Source of the DNA: Mesorhizobium sp. ORS 3359
GTDB taxonomy: Bacteria; Pseudomonadota; Alphaproteobacteria; Rhizobiales; Rhizobiaceae
DNA length: 64,000 nt
Reading direction: 5' to 3'
Assembly (NCBI GenBank): GCA_000824845.1
Contig: CCNC01000179.1
Coordinates: 62,001 to 126,000, forward strand
Shown here: positions 9,061-16,631 of the stretch, in pieces
Layout: every line of letters begins with the position of its first letter
How positions within the stretch are numbered: the first letter of the stretch is position 1
The notes under the pieces: model-generated
Told to the model about the DNA's origin: nothing
The model's database searches: none
The model's input: the letters and a program-made list of their open reading frames with translations, nothing else
Program-made: the position numbers and the translations under genes

Positions 9061-10134
9061 TCTGCAATGGCAAGTCCCCGTCAACTCCTCCCGCCACTCT
9101 CGCCGGCCGGCCGCGCCGACGTGACTTCAGGTTACCACGAAGCCTGAGGCGCCCGTTGAAGCTCTCGACGAAGGCATTCTGCATGGGCTTACCCGGCGCG
9201 ATATAGTGCCATTCGACGCCGGTCTGCTGGCACCAGCGCAGGACCGCCATGGGGGTCAGCTCTGTGCCGTTGTCCGAAACGATCATGGCGGGCCGCCCGC
9301 GCCAGCGCATGATGGTGTCGAGCTCGCGCACAACGCGCAGGCCCGACAGCGAGGTGTCGGCGATCAGCGCCAGACACTCCCGCGTATAGTCGTCGACCAC
9401 GGCGAGCACCCGGAAGCGACGGCCGTCGGTGAAGGTGTCGGAGACGAAGTCCAGGCTCCAGCGGGAGTTGGCGCAATCCGGAACGAGCATCGGTCTGCGT
9501 GTGCCCAGCGCTCCCTTGCGGCCGCCACGCTTGCGGACCTGGAGCTTCTCCTCCCGGTAAAGCCGCCGCAGCTTCTTCTGGGTCATCACGATGCCCTGCC
9601 GGTCCAGCATGACGTGGATCCCCTGCGGTAACCGAACCGCCGGCGCTCTGCCGCCACAGCCTTCATCGCCTCGCGCAACGTAGCGTCGCCCGGACGGATG
9701 GCGGTGTAGCGCACGGTCGAACGATCGATCCTCAGGGCCTGGCACGCCCGACGCTGGCTCACCCCATACGCCTTGCAGGCATGAGCCACCGCCTTCCGGT
9801 TCGCATCGGGCGTCACCATTTTTTTGCGGCAACATCCTTCAGGATCGCGTTGTCGAGCATCTCCTCGGCCAGGAGCTTCTTCAGCCGGGCGTTCTCATCT
9901 TCCAGAGCCTTCAGGCGACGGGCGTCGGACACCTCCATCCCGCCGCCTTGAACTTGTAGAAGGTCGCTGCCGAGATGCCATGCTTGCGGCAGACATCAGC
10001 CGTCTTCGCGCCCGCCTCCTGCTCCTTCAGCATCCCGATGATCTACTCTTCCGTGAACCGTGATGGTCGCATCGTCCGTCTCCGTGATCGACGGACTCTA
10101 CCCAAATCTGGAGGAAGTTCAGGGTCTCAGGTCA
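9060..10134 (-). mobile_element. Degenerate IS3-family insertion sequence (IS407-like)
   Basis: Read on the minus strand, OrfA (MRPSRFTEE, stop, IIGMLKEQEAGAKTADVCRK) has an in-frame TAG near its start and a frameshift after FYKFKA. OrfB starts with [20 protein letters not shown] and shifts frame after RRFGYR. It continues as [20 protein letters not shown] and includes the DDE-region motifs [19 protein letters not shown] and VSDNGTELT with [10 protein letters not shown]. The C-terminus is replaced by the neighbouring IS fragment. A right end starting TGACCTGAGACCCTGAAC is visible at 10134. It cannot encode an intact transposase. Confidence 0.75.
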
Positions 10135-10282
10135 CACCCCATCCTCAGAACGGACACTGCGGCTCATCGGACCGAGGCAGTTACGCGGTCGGTGAACTCG
10201 GAGGTCTGTCTGTCCGCATAGAGACGCGCCCACTTACAACCTGAATCTCGAAACATACATGCAGCGGATGGTGGGGCATTTC

Positions 10283-10780
10283 TCAGCAGAAACCAAGAGC
10301 ATCCTGGCCGGAGAGACGCTTTTCGTAGAAGATCACGGCGTATCCGTGCAACTTCCCCTCCCCGCGACGAATATAGCCGGCCGTCTCATAAAGTCTTTGA
10401 GCGCCTACTTGGATCGTTGTCGTCTCGAGCACTATGCATTTGAATCCGAGAGCAACGGCTCGCGATTCCAACTCGCTAACAATCCTTCTTCCAAGCCCCC
10501 GTCGTTGAAAGGCGGGATCGACCCGTATACGCTTGAGTTCTGCGATTTCATCGCCGACAGGTTGCAATCCGCCCATAGCTGCGAACTGGGGACCAATATG
10601 CGCAACTACGAAGTCTCCGCCAGATTCGATATATGCTTCTCCGATATTGCGTAAATCATCCTCCCACGTCCCTTCCGGACCATACACACCAACAGCCTCA
10701 GATGCACTCCTATGCAGGTGCCATACATTATCGACATCCTCACGTTCAAACCTACGAAAGATCACGTCGTCTTGAAACAT
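10283..10780 (-). CDS. GNAT family N-acetyltransferase
   Basis: A 165-aa GCN5-related acetyltransferase, which moves an acetyl group from acetyl-CoA to an amine. Motif A is clear: ELKRIRVDPAFQRRGLGRRI (about residues 85-105), with the R/Q-x-x-G-x-G/A CoA-binding loop QRRGLG. The C-terminal AQRLYETAGY matches motif B. The ATG at 10780 is preferred over a GTG at 10789 because TAGGTGAGG lies just upstream. The substrate is unknown and the gene is not coupled to either neighbour. Confidence 0.82.
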   Translation of the reverse strand: MFQDDVIFRRFEREDVDNVWHLHRSASEAVGVYGPEGTWEDDLRNIGEAYIESGGDFVVAHIGPQFAAMGGLQPVGDEIAELKRIRVDPAFQRRGLGRRIVSELESRAVALGFKCIVLETTTIQVGAQRLYETAGYIRRGEGKLHGYAVIFYEKRLSGQDALGFC

Positions 10781-10841
10781 CGACCTCACCTATTGGACGC
10801 CTGCGAGGCTGGCATCGCGCTCACCCAGACGATTGTGCCTG

Positions 10842-12032
10842 TTAGCTTTGATCCGCCGCCGTTAACAGCCGCTGTGAAAGCACAGCGTCCATGCTTTCCC
10901 ACGCCTCAACTCCGGCGATGGGGCGACCGGGTTCAATCGTATATTTCAAAGCCGACTTTCGGTGCATCCGGGTGAACCGGTCCAGCGCATCGACACAGGA
11001 CGCGTACAGCTCTCGGATTTGAGTGCTTTTCCGCTCTATCACGGGCGAGACGGTTGCTATTTTAGGAAAGGCCGCTTTCCCTCTAAGCCAGCCTGGCTGG
11101 GCGCCCGTGCTGCTCTTATCTGAAGACAACCAGCCAAAGACCGCACCAATACATCCTCGCGGGTAGTATTCCGACAGCCGATAAACATCCCTATAGAATT
11201 GCGGTTTTTTGCGGAAGATTTCTTCACCGATGAGTAGTACAGAAACCGCGACAACGCGGGCCGAGAATCGGCCACTTGGCGCCAGCCTATTCTTGTAAGG
11301 GTTTTTTCCGTAGAACTCGCGAAATTCGCCAAATAGATCGGGCGACATATGATCATGAAAGCGCGTCAGAATGTAATTCGCCGACTCCAGGCGCTCTAGG
11401 CACAGTGTAAGACACCAGCGCGCATCCGCCCCGCCCTGGTCACGCAACTCAAGCAGGGTGTCCACTGCGAATTGCAAATCTCTCTCAATGAGTTGATGAC
11501 CCAGGCAAAAATCTCGCTCCTCGACGCCAGCTGAGTCGAGGCAATATACGCGCGGATCGCTCTCCACCGGATTGGTAAGGATCATATCTTCATAGGAAAG
11601 AACATCTATGCTAGGCTCCCGCTCGCAACTTAAGGCGGCAATGCGCCTCAGCCGCTCTCCCACCGTTAACTCGGCATCGTAATGGTTAAGTCCCGCAAAT
11701 GCAGACATCTGGTAAACAATATTGAGGAGATATTGGATATCTGTCTTGGCTACCCCAAACTCCGACTGTGTCAGATTCAGCAGGTGCGCCTCATGGTCCC
11801 CTGCCGCTAGCATGGCGTTGATGCTACGCCCAAGCGCCTTGACAGCTTCAGCTCGCTGTTCACTATTTTTGATCTCCGCGATACGGTGCGGGAGTTGGTC
11901 GGCGACAAAATCGCTAATAATCCCAAGCGGGCGTATTCGCAGGCGGCGATCGATGCGATCCGCTAGGTGAGAAAATATCCCGCGCACGGCCCGCTGATCT
12001 GGCGAGGCCGCGGAATAACTTGGCACGTTCAT
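10842..12032 (-). CDS. Unrecognised 396-aa protein
   Basis: I do not recognise the family. The protein appears soluble and mostly alpha-helical, with no signal peptide or membrane span. Notable features are the paired segments DFCLGHQLIERDLQFAVDTL and WCLTLCLERLESANYILTRF, then HDHMSPDLFGEFREFYG (about residues 225-245) and YPRGCIGAVFGWLSS (about 295-310). The histidines and tryptophans made me think of the indoleamine-dioxygenase/PrnB haem superfamily, but I see no decisive motif. AAGGAG lies 13 bases before the ATG. It is probably a real gene because the frame is long and well composed; it lies alone, with a GNAT gene downstream. Confidence 0.65.
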   Translation of the reverse strand: MNVPSYSAASPDQRAVRGIFSHLADRIDRRLRIRPLGIISDFVADQLPHRIAEIKNSEQRAEAVKALGRSINAMLAAGDHEAHLLNLTQSEFGVAKTDIQYLLNIVYQMSAFAGLNHYDAELTVGERLRRIAALSCEREPSIDVLSYEDMILTNPVESDPRVYCLDSAGVEERDFCLGHQLIERDLQFAVDTLLELRDQGGADARWCLTLCLERLESANYILTRFHDHMSPDLFGEFREFYGKNPYKNRLAPSGRFSARVVAVSVLLIGEEIFRKKPQFYRDVYRLSEYYPRGCIGAVFGWLSSDKSSTGAQPGWLRGKAAFPKIATVSPVIERKSTQIRELYASCVDALDRFTRMHRKSALKYTIEPGRPIAGVEAWESMDAVLSQRLLTAADQS

Positions 12033-12406
12033 TTCTTCAGGGCTCCTTTGGTGTTTCCTGGGAAGTCAAGCGCGACGGAGTTGCACTCGCGCTACATCGC
12101 TGTCAGCTTGGAAGTTTCATTTGAACTCTGGCGTAGGGACCGCGAGGACCGTGCGGGTCCTTTTCGGTTTGCAACCGGTATGCCAACACAGGTTTTTTGC
12201 GGACCTTGCTTGAAAGACAGGAAAACATGGGCAGGCGTGGCCCCCACCGGCGGAAATACTCGCAGCCTGAGCGTCGGCTTTCGAACAACCGCGTCTGCGA
12301 CCGCACGCGGCTGAACTGTAAAACATTCGTCGAATACGTGGGAATGGACGCAATCGTCTGCTCTACAGATCACGCCTAAGGCGAATGGGGATCGGGGAGG
12401 CGCCGC
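12033..12406. other. Gene-free stretch before the tniB remnant
   Basis: No gene is supported. Overlapping minus-strand frames between 12092 and 12373 have no ribosome site or known domain. A GTCAGCTTGGAAG stretch at about 12104 resembles half of a tts box but lacks the rest. Confidence 0.35.
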
Positions 12407-13026
12407 ATGGCGAGATCGACGGCCGTTAGGAAGATTGAACAGAAGGCTGGTCAGAGGGGGGGCACGCGCATGCCTTCCGTCGCAATCTATGGGGACAGCG
12501 GCATGGGCAAGACACGATCATGAAGCGCTTCCGGGACGAGCACCCGCCGAGCTTTAGCCCCATAACCGGCACGCTGAGGACTCCGGTCCTCGCGATGGAA
12601 ATGACCAGCCGAGCCGGTGAGCGCCGGTTCTACGCTGAACTCCTCACCCTTCTCGGCGCGCCACAGCGCCCACGCGCCGACGTCGCCCAAATGGAACAGG
12701 CCGCTTTGCGGATCATGGAGGCCATTGGCGTACAGGTGCTGGTCATCGACGAGGTGCGCAACATCCTCGCCTGAACCTATCGCGAGCAGCGCATCGTTCT
12801 GAACACGCTACGCTTCCTCAGCAACCGCCTGCAGGTCTCGCTGGTCTGCTTCGGTGTCAACGAGGCGCGGGAGGCCATCAGCGGCGACGTCCAGCTTGCG
12901 CGCCGGTTCGAGCAGTTCACTCTGAGCCGATGGGCTGCCAACGAACAGTTCGAAACCCTTGTGGCGTCGATCTTGCGCAACACGCCGCTGCGCAAGCACT
13001 CGGTGCTCACGCCGAAATCGCTGTGA
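12407..13026 (+). pseudogene. tniB-type transposition ATPase remnant
   Basis: The sequence encodes a TniB-like AAA ATPase of Tn7/Tn5053-type transposons. The Walker A block is MPSVAIYGDSGMGKT and the Walker B block is VQVLVIDEVRNIL. These are followed by LNTLRFLSNRLQVSLVCFGV (sensor 1) and a conserved FTLSRWAANEQFE tail. It is broken by a frameshift just after the Walker A lysine-threonine (about 12520) and by an in-frame TGA at 12772-12774. No tniA, tniQ or terminal repeat was seen, so this is an isolated relic of a larger transposon. Confidence 0.75.
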
Positions 13027-13195
13027 CGGAAAGCGGTGCCGAATCGCACTACATCACGCCGGGTACTGACGACAGATAATTCCGGACGGCACACGCCCTG
13101 TGGTGGAGTGCACCCCCAGACTGAGACAAGGAAAATCGCGGACACCGTCCCATGTTCAGCTATGCCGCCATTTCCACTCGTCGTCTACCTGAATG

Positions 13196-13235
13196 CATCG
13201 ACTCAAAAGATCAGATATATGCAAACAATGTTGCG
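13196..13235 (+). promoter_or_regulatory. Degenerate nod-box-like sequence
   Basis: ATCGAC, then GATC, then GCAAACAATG occur with the exact spacing of the nod-box consensus (ATCCAY-N6-GATG-N6-ATCN-AAACAATC). The 3' RATTTT block is not kept and GATG is GATC. No plus-strand gene follows, so it is at most a relic. Confidence 0.25.
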
Positions 13236-13276
13236 CGGCTAGCCGCCCCGCGACTGCCATGGACGCGTCGAGCGTG

Positions 13277-13838
13277 TTAGCCTTTTTTCGTTGTAGTTTG
13301 ACCCGCGAAACGGCCTTCATACCCACGAACTGGTGTGCCCAGAGTCTGCTCAAAAATCAGCTGGCAAATTTTCATCCCGATCCGCAGTCTGACCGGTACT
13401 TTATTGTGATTGACCATTTCGAGTCGGATTTGGCCGGCGAAGCCTGCATGGATGGTCGGGGCGGTTAGATGAATTCCGATCCCTAATCTGGCAAGAGAGC
13501 TTTTCCCCTCAACGCGAGCAGCAATCCGAGACTGGAACTTCAGTTCCACGAACTCGCGCGTCCAAGCCAGGATCATGTGGTGGGGCGGGAATTCAAACCC
13601 GTGCTCTTCATCGATATCGACGGGCGTAGTGTTTTTCGCCATTACCTCTTCGTGATTGTATCCCTTCTGCGAAGGATCAATGGAGAGGTTAATGCCTGTC
13701 TTCTGGTCTTTGAAAAGGGTCAGGCGTCGATCAAGAGTGAGATCGAGGCTGGTCGAGCTGTAGAAGGAGATGTCAGGGGCGGGATCCACTATGATCGCCT
13801 CGTTTTGCGATTTGAATTTCCCTGTCGGCTAGTATCAT
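13277..13838 (-). pseudogene. dCTP deaminase-like gene with an N-terminal frameshift
   Basis: The main frame matches the dCTP deaminase/dUTPase fold: SSTSLDLTLDRR, RVEGKSSLARLGIGIHLTAP, then IHAGFAGQIRLEMVNH, whose glutamate is the catalytic position, and a final LRIGMKICQLIFEQ. The family start is encoded out of frame: ATG at 13838 behind GAGGGGCGGG gives MILADREIQIA. Removing one A from the AAAA run near 13815 then gives NEAIIVDPAPD and joins the main frame. A GTG at 13789 could make a shortened 170-aa protein but has no ribosome site. I call it frameshifted, pending a check of the A-run. Confidence 0.65.
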
Positions 13839-13853
13839 CCCGCCCCTCCATGG

Positions 13854-14090
13854 CTATTCTACTGAGGCCTGTGGCACCCAAACTCTCCACGATCCATTGA
13901 TGGTTTCGCGAGGAAGCTCAACAAGCAGGTTCGAATCGAGACTATTTATTGGATAGCCAATCTCTAGTTTATTGTCCTTAAGTGAGCGTTGATTCACAAC
14001 CAAATGTTCGGCGCCGGTAGTGGTGTCCACAGAAACCACTACCTCGCTAGGGTGCGTCGCTGGCCCTATGTGCCTGACCCGAACCTTCAT
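13854..14090 (-). CDS. Small conserved-looking hypothetical protein upstream of the dcd-like gene
   Basis: A 78-aa protein beginning MKVRVRHIGPATHPSEVVVS and ending WRVWVPQASVE, predicted to be mostly beta-strand. I do not recognise a family. It is well supported as a gene by GGAGG seven bases before the ATG. It also has a 15-base gap to the natural start of the dCTP-deaminase-like gene, so the two were probably one operon. A strong inverted repeat lies about 190 bases upstream. Confidence 0.6.
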   Translation of the reverse strand: MKVRVRHIGPATHPSEVVVSVDTTTGAEHLVVNQRSLKDNKLEIGYPINSLDSNLLVELPRETINGSWRVWVPQASVE

Positions 14091-14279
14091 TAGTTGACCT
14101 CCTCAGCTAGGCTGTTTGATTTTGAGCCCAAGTTGAGCTAGCGCGGCTGATTTGCCTATCCATCGCACTTGTTTTCAACAGTTTCCTTGCTCCAGCTTGC
14201 ATCGGAACAAAGCACGAACAGGGTGCCAGTTTTTGACCGGCTGGTCGAATCACGTTTTGTTCCAAGTGTCAAAGGCCGG

Positions 14280-14300
14280 GGGTTAACAGCCCGTTAACCC
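14280..14300. promoter_or_regulatory. Perfect inverted repeat GGGTTAAC-N5-GTTAACCC
   Basis: Two perfect 8-base arms are separated by AGCCC. There is no following T-run, so an operator is more likely than a terminator. It lies about 190 bases upstream of the 78-aa minus-strand gene. Confidence 0.45.
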
Positions 14301-14527
14301 AATGCGAAACGGCCTACCTTGTGGAGGGCAGGCAGTTCTTGGGTTCTACGTTTTCAGCGTGTTTTCTGTGGGGTTGCCTAATCTCTCTAAGAGACTACAC
14401 GTGACCCGAATTGGTGCCAGGGACAAGCCCAATGCCCGCTCGCTGGGTTTACCAAACATATAGTCGACCCGACCTCCGAAACAAGAGGTCTCCACTCGAG
14501 CCAAGTCGACCCCCGCGCACCTCGATC

Positions 14528-14601
14528 AGACGATGAACATCCCCTCCTCCCGTGTACGTCGTCGGGAAAAGCGTCTACGGCTCGATGGCGATCAAGATTG
14601 G
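14528..14601 (+). pseudogene. rpoN: 3'-end fragment of a second rpoN
   Basis: About 70 bases from GATGAACATCCCCTCCTCC to GATCAAGATTG closely match the last codons of rpoN at about 2946-3016. The match covers the IPSS, RRREKR and GDQD residues at the C-terminus, with scattered substitutions. The natural stop is altered (ATTGG instead of ATTGA). Upstream similarity fades at once, and the RpoN box is not readable. It ends 30 bases before the stop of intact nifQ. Confidence 0.75.
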
Positions 14602-14630
14602 CCGCGTTCTCCCACTGACGAAAGCGGCTC

Positions 14631-15254
14631 TTAATCCAATGCGATTTCATTTTTGATTCGTGCGAGGCGATTTTCGCCTTCCTCCGGACCGAAGCAGCTT
14701 GCGAAATCATTGCATTCCCGGCAACTGGGCGCGGTGCATAGCGAAAACCCTTCGGCCTCACAAAGCTTGCGGTAAAGGTACTTCTTCCATTTCATGTTTT
14801 GGGTGTTACCGGCCGCCAGGGTCGGAAAATGCGTGGCAAGCAGGCGACTGAGCTCGGCGCGATTGAAAAGTCCAAGGTCCTGCCAGAGATGGTCATTGCG
14901 CATGGCGCGCCGGGCGATGATCTTGGCAAACCGGACGCTTGCCGGGTCGCCCGGCAAGGCATGGGCCAGGAGCAGCTCGCGCAAAAGTTCTTCCTCCGGG
15001 TCCGGCTCGGGCTCGCCCACCTCTTCCAGGGCGAAGGCCTTGAAGGGGAAAGTGGGGAAGCTGCGGGCCAGGACATCGCGCAGCTCGGCGCGCGAAAGAC
15101 CGGTTGCCTCCGTCGCCGTCGCCTCGCCGGCCTCGACTTCCTCGAGCGCACACGAAAGCACGCAGGCAAGCACATGCTGATCAAACTCCAGCTTCAACCG
15201 CGGCGATTGGCGAGCGCAAAGGCGGCCACAGTGGTGGGCGAGCATGGGTTTCAT
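14631..15254 (-). CDS. nifQ: NifQ, molybdenum donor for FeMo-cofactor synthesis
   Basis: A 207-aa NifQ. The protein carries a molybdenum-containing iron-sulfur cluster and supplies Mo for FeMo-co assembly on NifEN. The signature C-X4-C-X2-C-X5-C is intact near the C-terminus (CTAPSC, REC, NDFASC). The conserved LWQDLGLFNRAELSRLLATH lies before it (about residues 122-143). The ATG at 15254 has CAGGAGA directly upstream. It starts 18 bases after the stop of the luciferase-like monooxygenase gene, so it is the last gene of the P450 operon, whose promoter looks NifA-dependent. A broken copy lies at 4261-4605. Confidence 0.93.
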   Translation of the reverse strand: MKPMLAHHCGRLCARQSPRLKLEFDQHVLACVLSCALEEVEAGEATATEATGLSRAELRDVLARSFPTFPFKAFALEEVGEPEPDPEEELLRELLLAHALPGDPASVRFAKIIARRAMRNDHLWQDLGLFNRAELSRLLATHFPTLAAGNTQNMKWKKYLYRKLCEAEGFSLCTAPSCRECNDFASCFGPEEGENRLARIKNEIALD

Positions 15255-15272
15255 TCTCCTGGTTTTGTCCCA

Positions 15273-16325
15273 TCAACCTCCCTTATGAGCGAGCGACTTG
15301 TTGACTGCCGGGATGATCTTGTCTCCCCAGAGCTCGATCTGGCGCAGCATCGTCTTTTGGTCGAAATCCCCCAACTGGGTCTGAATTGCGATCTGGTTGG
15401 GTTTTAAGACATCGATCTCTTCCAGTAGGCGATCGATCACGCGATTCACGCTGCCGATCGGCAGGTTTCGGCGCATCGTGGCGAATGACATATCTTGCTG
15501 CGTTGGCGTTTCTTTTAGCAGATAGCCATCCAGGCTCTGCTGGCGGCGCTGATGCAATGCTTCAGACAGCCGGCGCTGGAAGCGGGCGTTGTCGAGATAG
15601 CTATTGATCTCTGCCTCGTCCTCGCTGGCATAGCAGCAACGTAGCAAAGATATCTTGGCGTCCGTGACATTCTTGCCTTCGACAGCCGCCGCCTTCTCGA
15701 TGGCTTCGCGCAGCGTGCTCAAAGCCTCCAAGCCGTTGTGGAATGCCGTCACAAAAAGATTGTGTCCCTCGCGATAGGATCGGCCCATGCGGGCCGTCCC
15801 ACAGGCGATCCAGATCGGCGGGGTCGGCTTCTGGACAGTGCGCAGCGAAATCGCCGTCGGGGGAATGTTCTCATACTGGCCGTCGTGCTCGAAGATGTTC
15901 TGGTTGAGGCCCTTCAGAAGGATGTCCAAATATTCCGAAAAGACCGCCGGCGCCTCATCGATATTGACGCCGAAGCGCTCGAACTCGAATTGCTGGTATC
16001 CCGAGCCGATGCCAAGCTCGAGGCGGCCGTTCGCAACAATGTCCGCGAACCCGATCTCGGAAAGCAGGCGCTGCGGTTGATAGAGCGGCAGCACGCACAC
16101 GGCAGTGCCAAGGCGAATGGTACTCGTCACGCCGGCGCAGTGCGCCACCATCATCAAGGGCGAGGGAACAAGGCTATAATTGTTGAAGTGGTGCTCCGCG
16201 AACCACGCCGTATCGAAGCCGGCCTGTTCCGAAACGACCACCTGTTCGATGGAGTTGCGGATCACGCTCTCGCAAGACTGATGATAACCACGCTGGGCCG
16301 CCAGGATGAAGGATGCGAATTCCAT
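15273..16325 (-). CDS. Luciferase-like flavin-dependent monooxygenase
   Basis: A 350-aa LLM-class oxidoreductase using reduced flavin and O2. It starts MEFASFILAAQRGYH, with AAGGAA just upstream of the ATG at 16325. The fold signatures are FDTAWFAEHHFNNYSLVPSP (about residues 40-58), TIRLGTAVCVLPLYQPQRLL (about 71-90), and ELGIGSGYQQFEFERFG. It is the fifth gene of the P450 operon and lies directly before nifQ. NGR234 is known to carry a comparable symbiotic-plasmid cluster (y4v genes around CYP127A1) with a luciferase-family member. The substrate is unknown. Confidence 0.85.
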   Translation of the reverse strand: MEFASFILAAQRGYHQSCESVIRNSIEQVVVSEQAGFDTAWFAEHHFNNYSLVPSPLMMVAHCAGVTSTIRLGTAVCVLPLYQPQRLLSEIGFADIVANGRLELGIGSGYQQFEFERFGVNIDEAPAVFSEYLDILLKGLNQNIFEHDGQYENIPPTAISLRTVQKPTPPIWIACGTARMGRSYREGHNLFVTAFHNGLEALSTLREAIEKAAAVEGKNVTDAKISLLRCCYASEDEAEINSYLDNARFQRRLSEALHQRRQQSLDGYLLKETPTQQDMSFATMRRNLPIGSVNRVIDRLLEEIDVLKPNQIAIQTQLGDFDQKTMLRQIELWGDKIIPAVNKSLAHKGG

Positions 16326-16631
16326 GGTGTTTCCTTGTCTGTGGAGGGAGTGGGCACGGTCGGGAGTTGCGCTAAGTACCCACCCAAGGCTTGGCCGCGG
16401 CCTCGATCTTGCCCTTGGCGGCGGCGTGGTCATGCGGCAAGGCTTTCGGCGGTTGCAGGCGCACCGAGCGGTTGGAACTGCTTCGACAGCGATGAGGACC
16501 GACGTTTCGTCTCGCCGAGGACGACATCTTCGGTCACAGCGGCGCGAGCGCGGCGCCCAAGCGGACCCAGAAGCCTTGGTCGAACTCGGCTTCGATGAGC
16601 CGCGGCCGGTCGCCTGGCGAATAGTCGAGAC
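16326..16631. other. Spacer within the P450 operon
   Basis: About 300 bases between the double SDR gene and the monooxygenase gene. Minus-strand frames here are arginine-rich and have no domain. I see no promoter, terminator or inverted repeat. Confidence 0.35.

Noticed and set aside
8429-9835. A single 468-aa transposase
   Set aside because: The frame runs through two different IS fragments, starts out of frame in non-transposase sequence and ends in unrelated residues.
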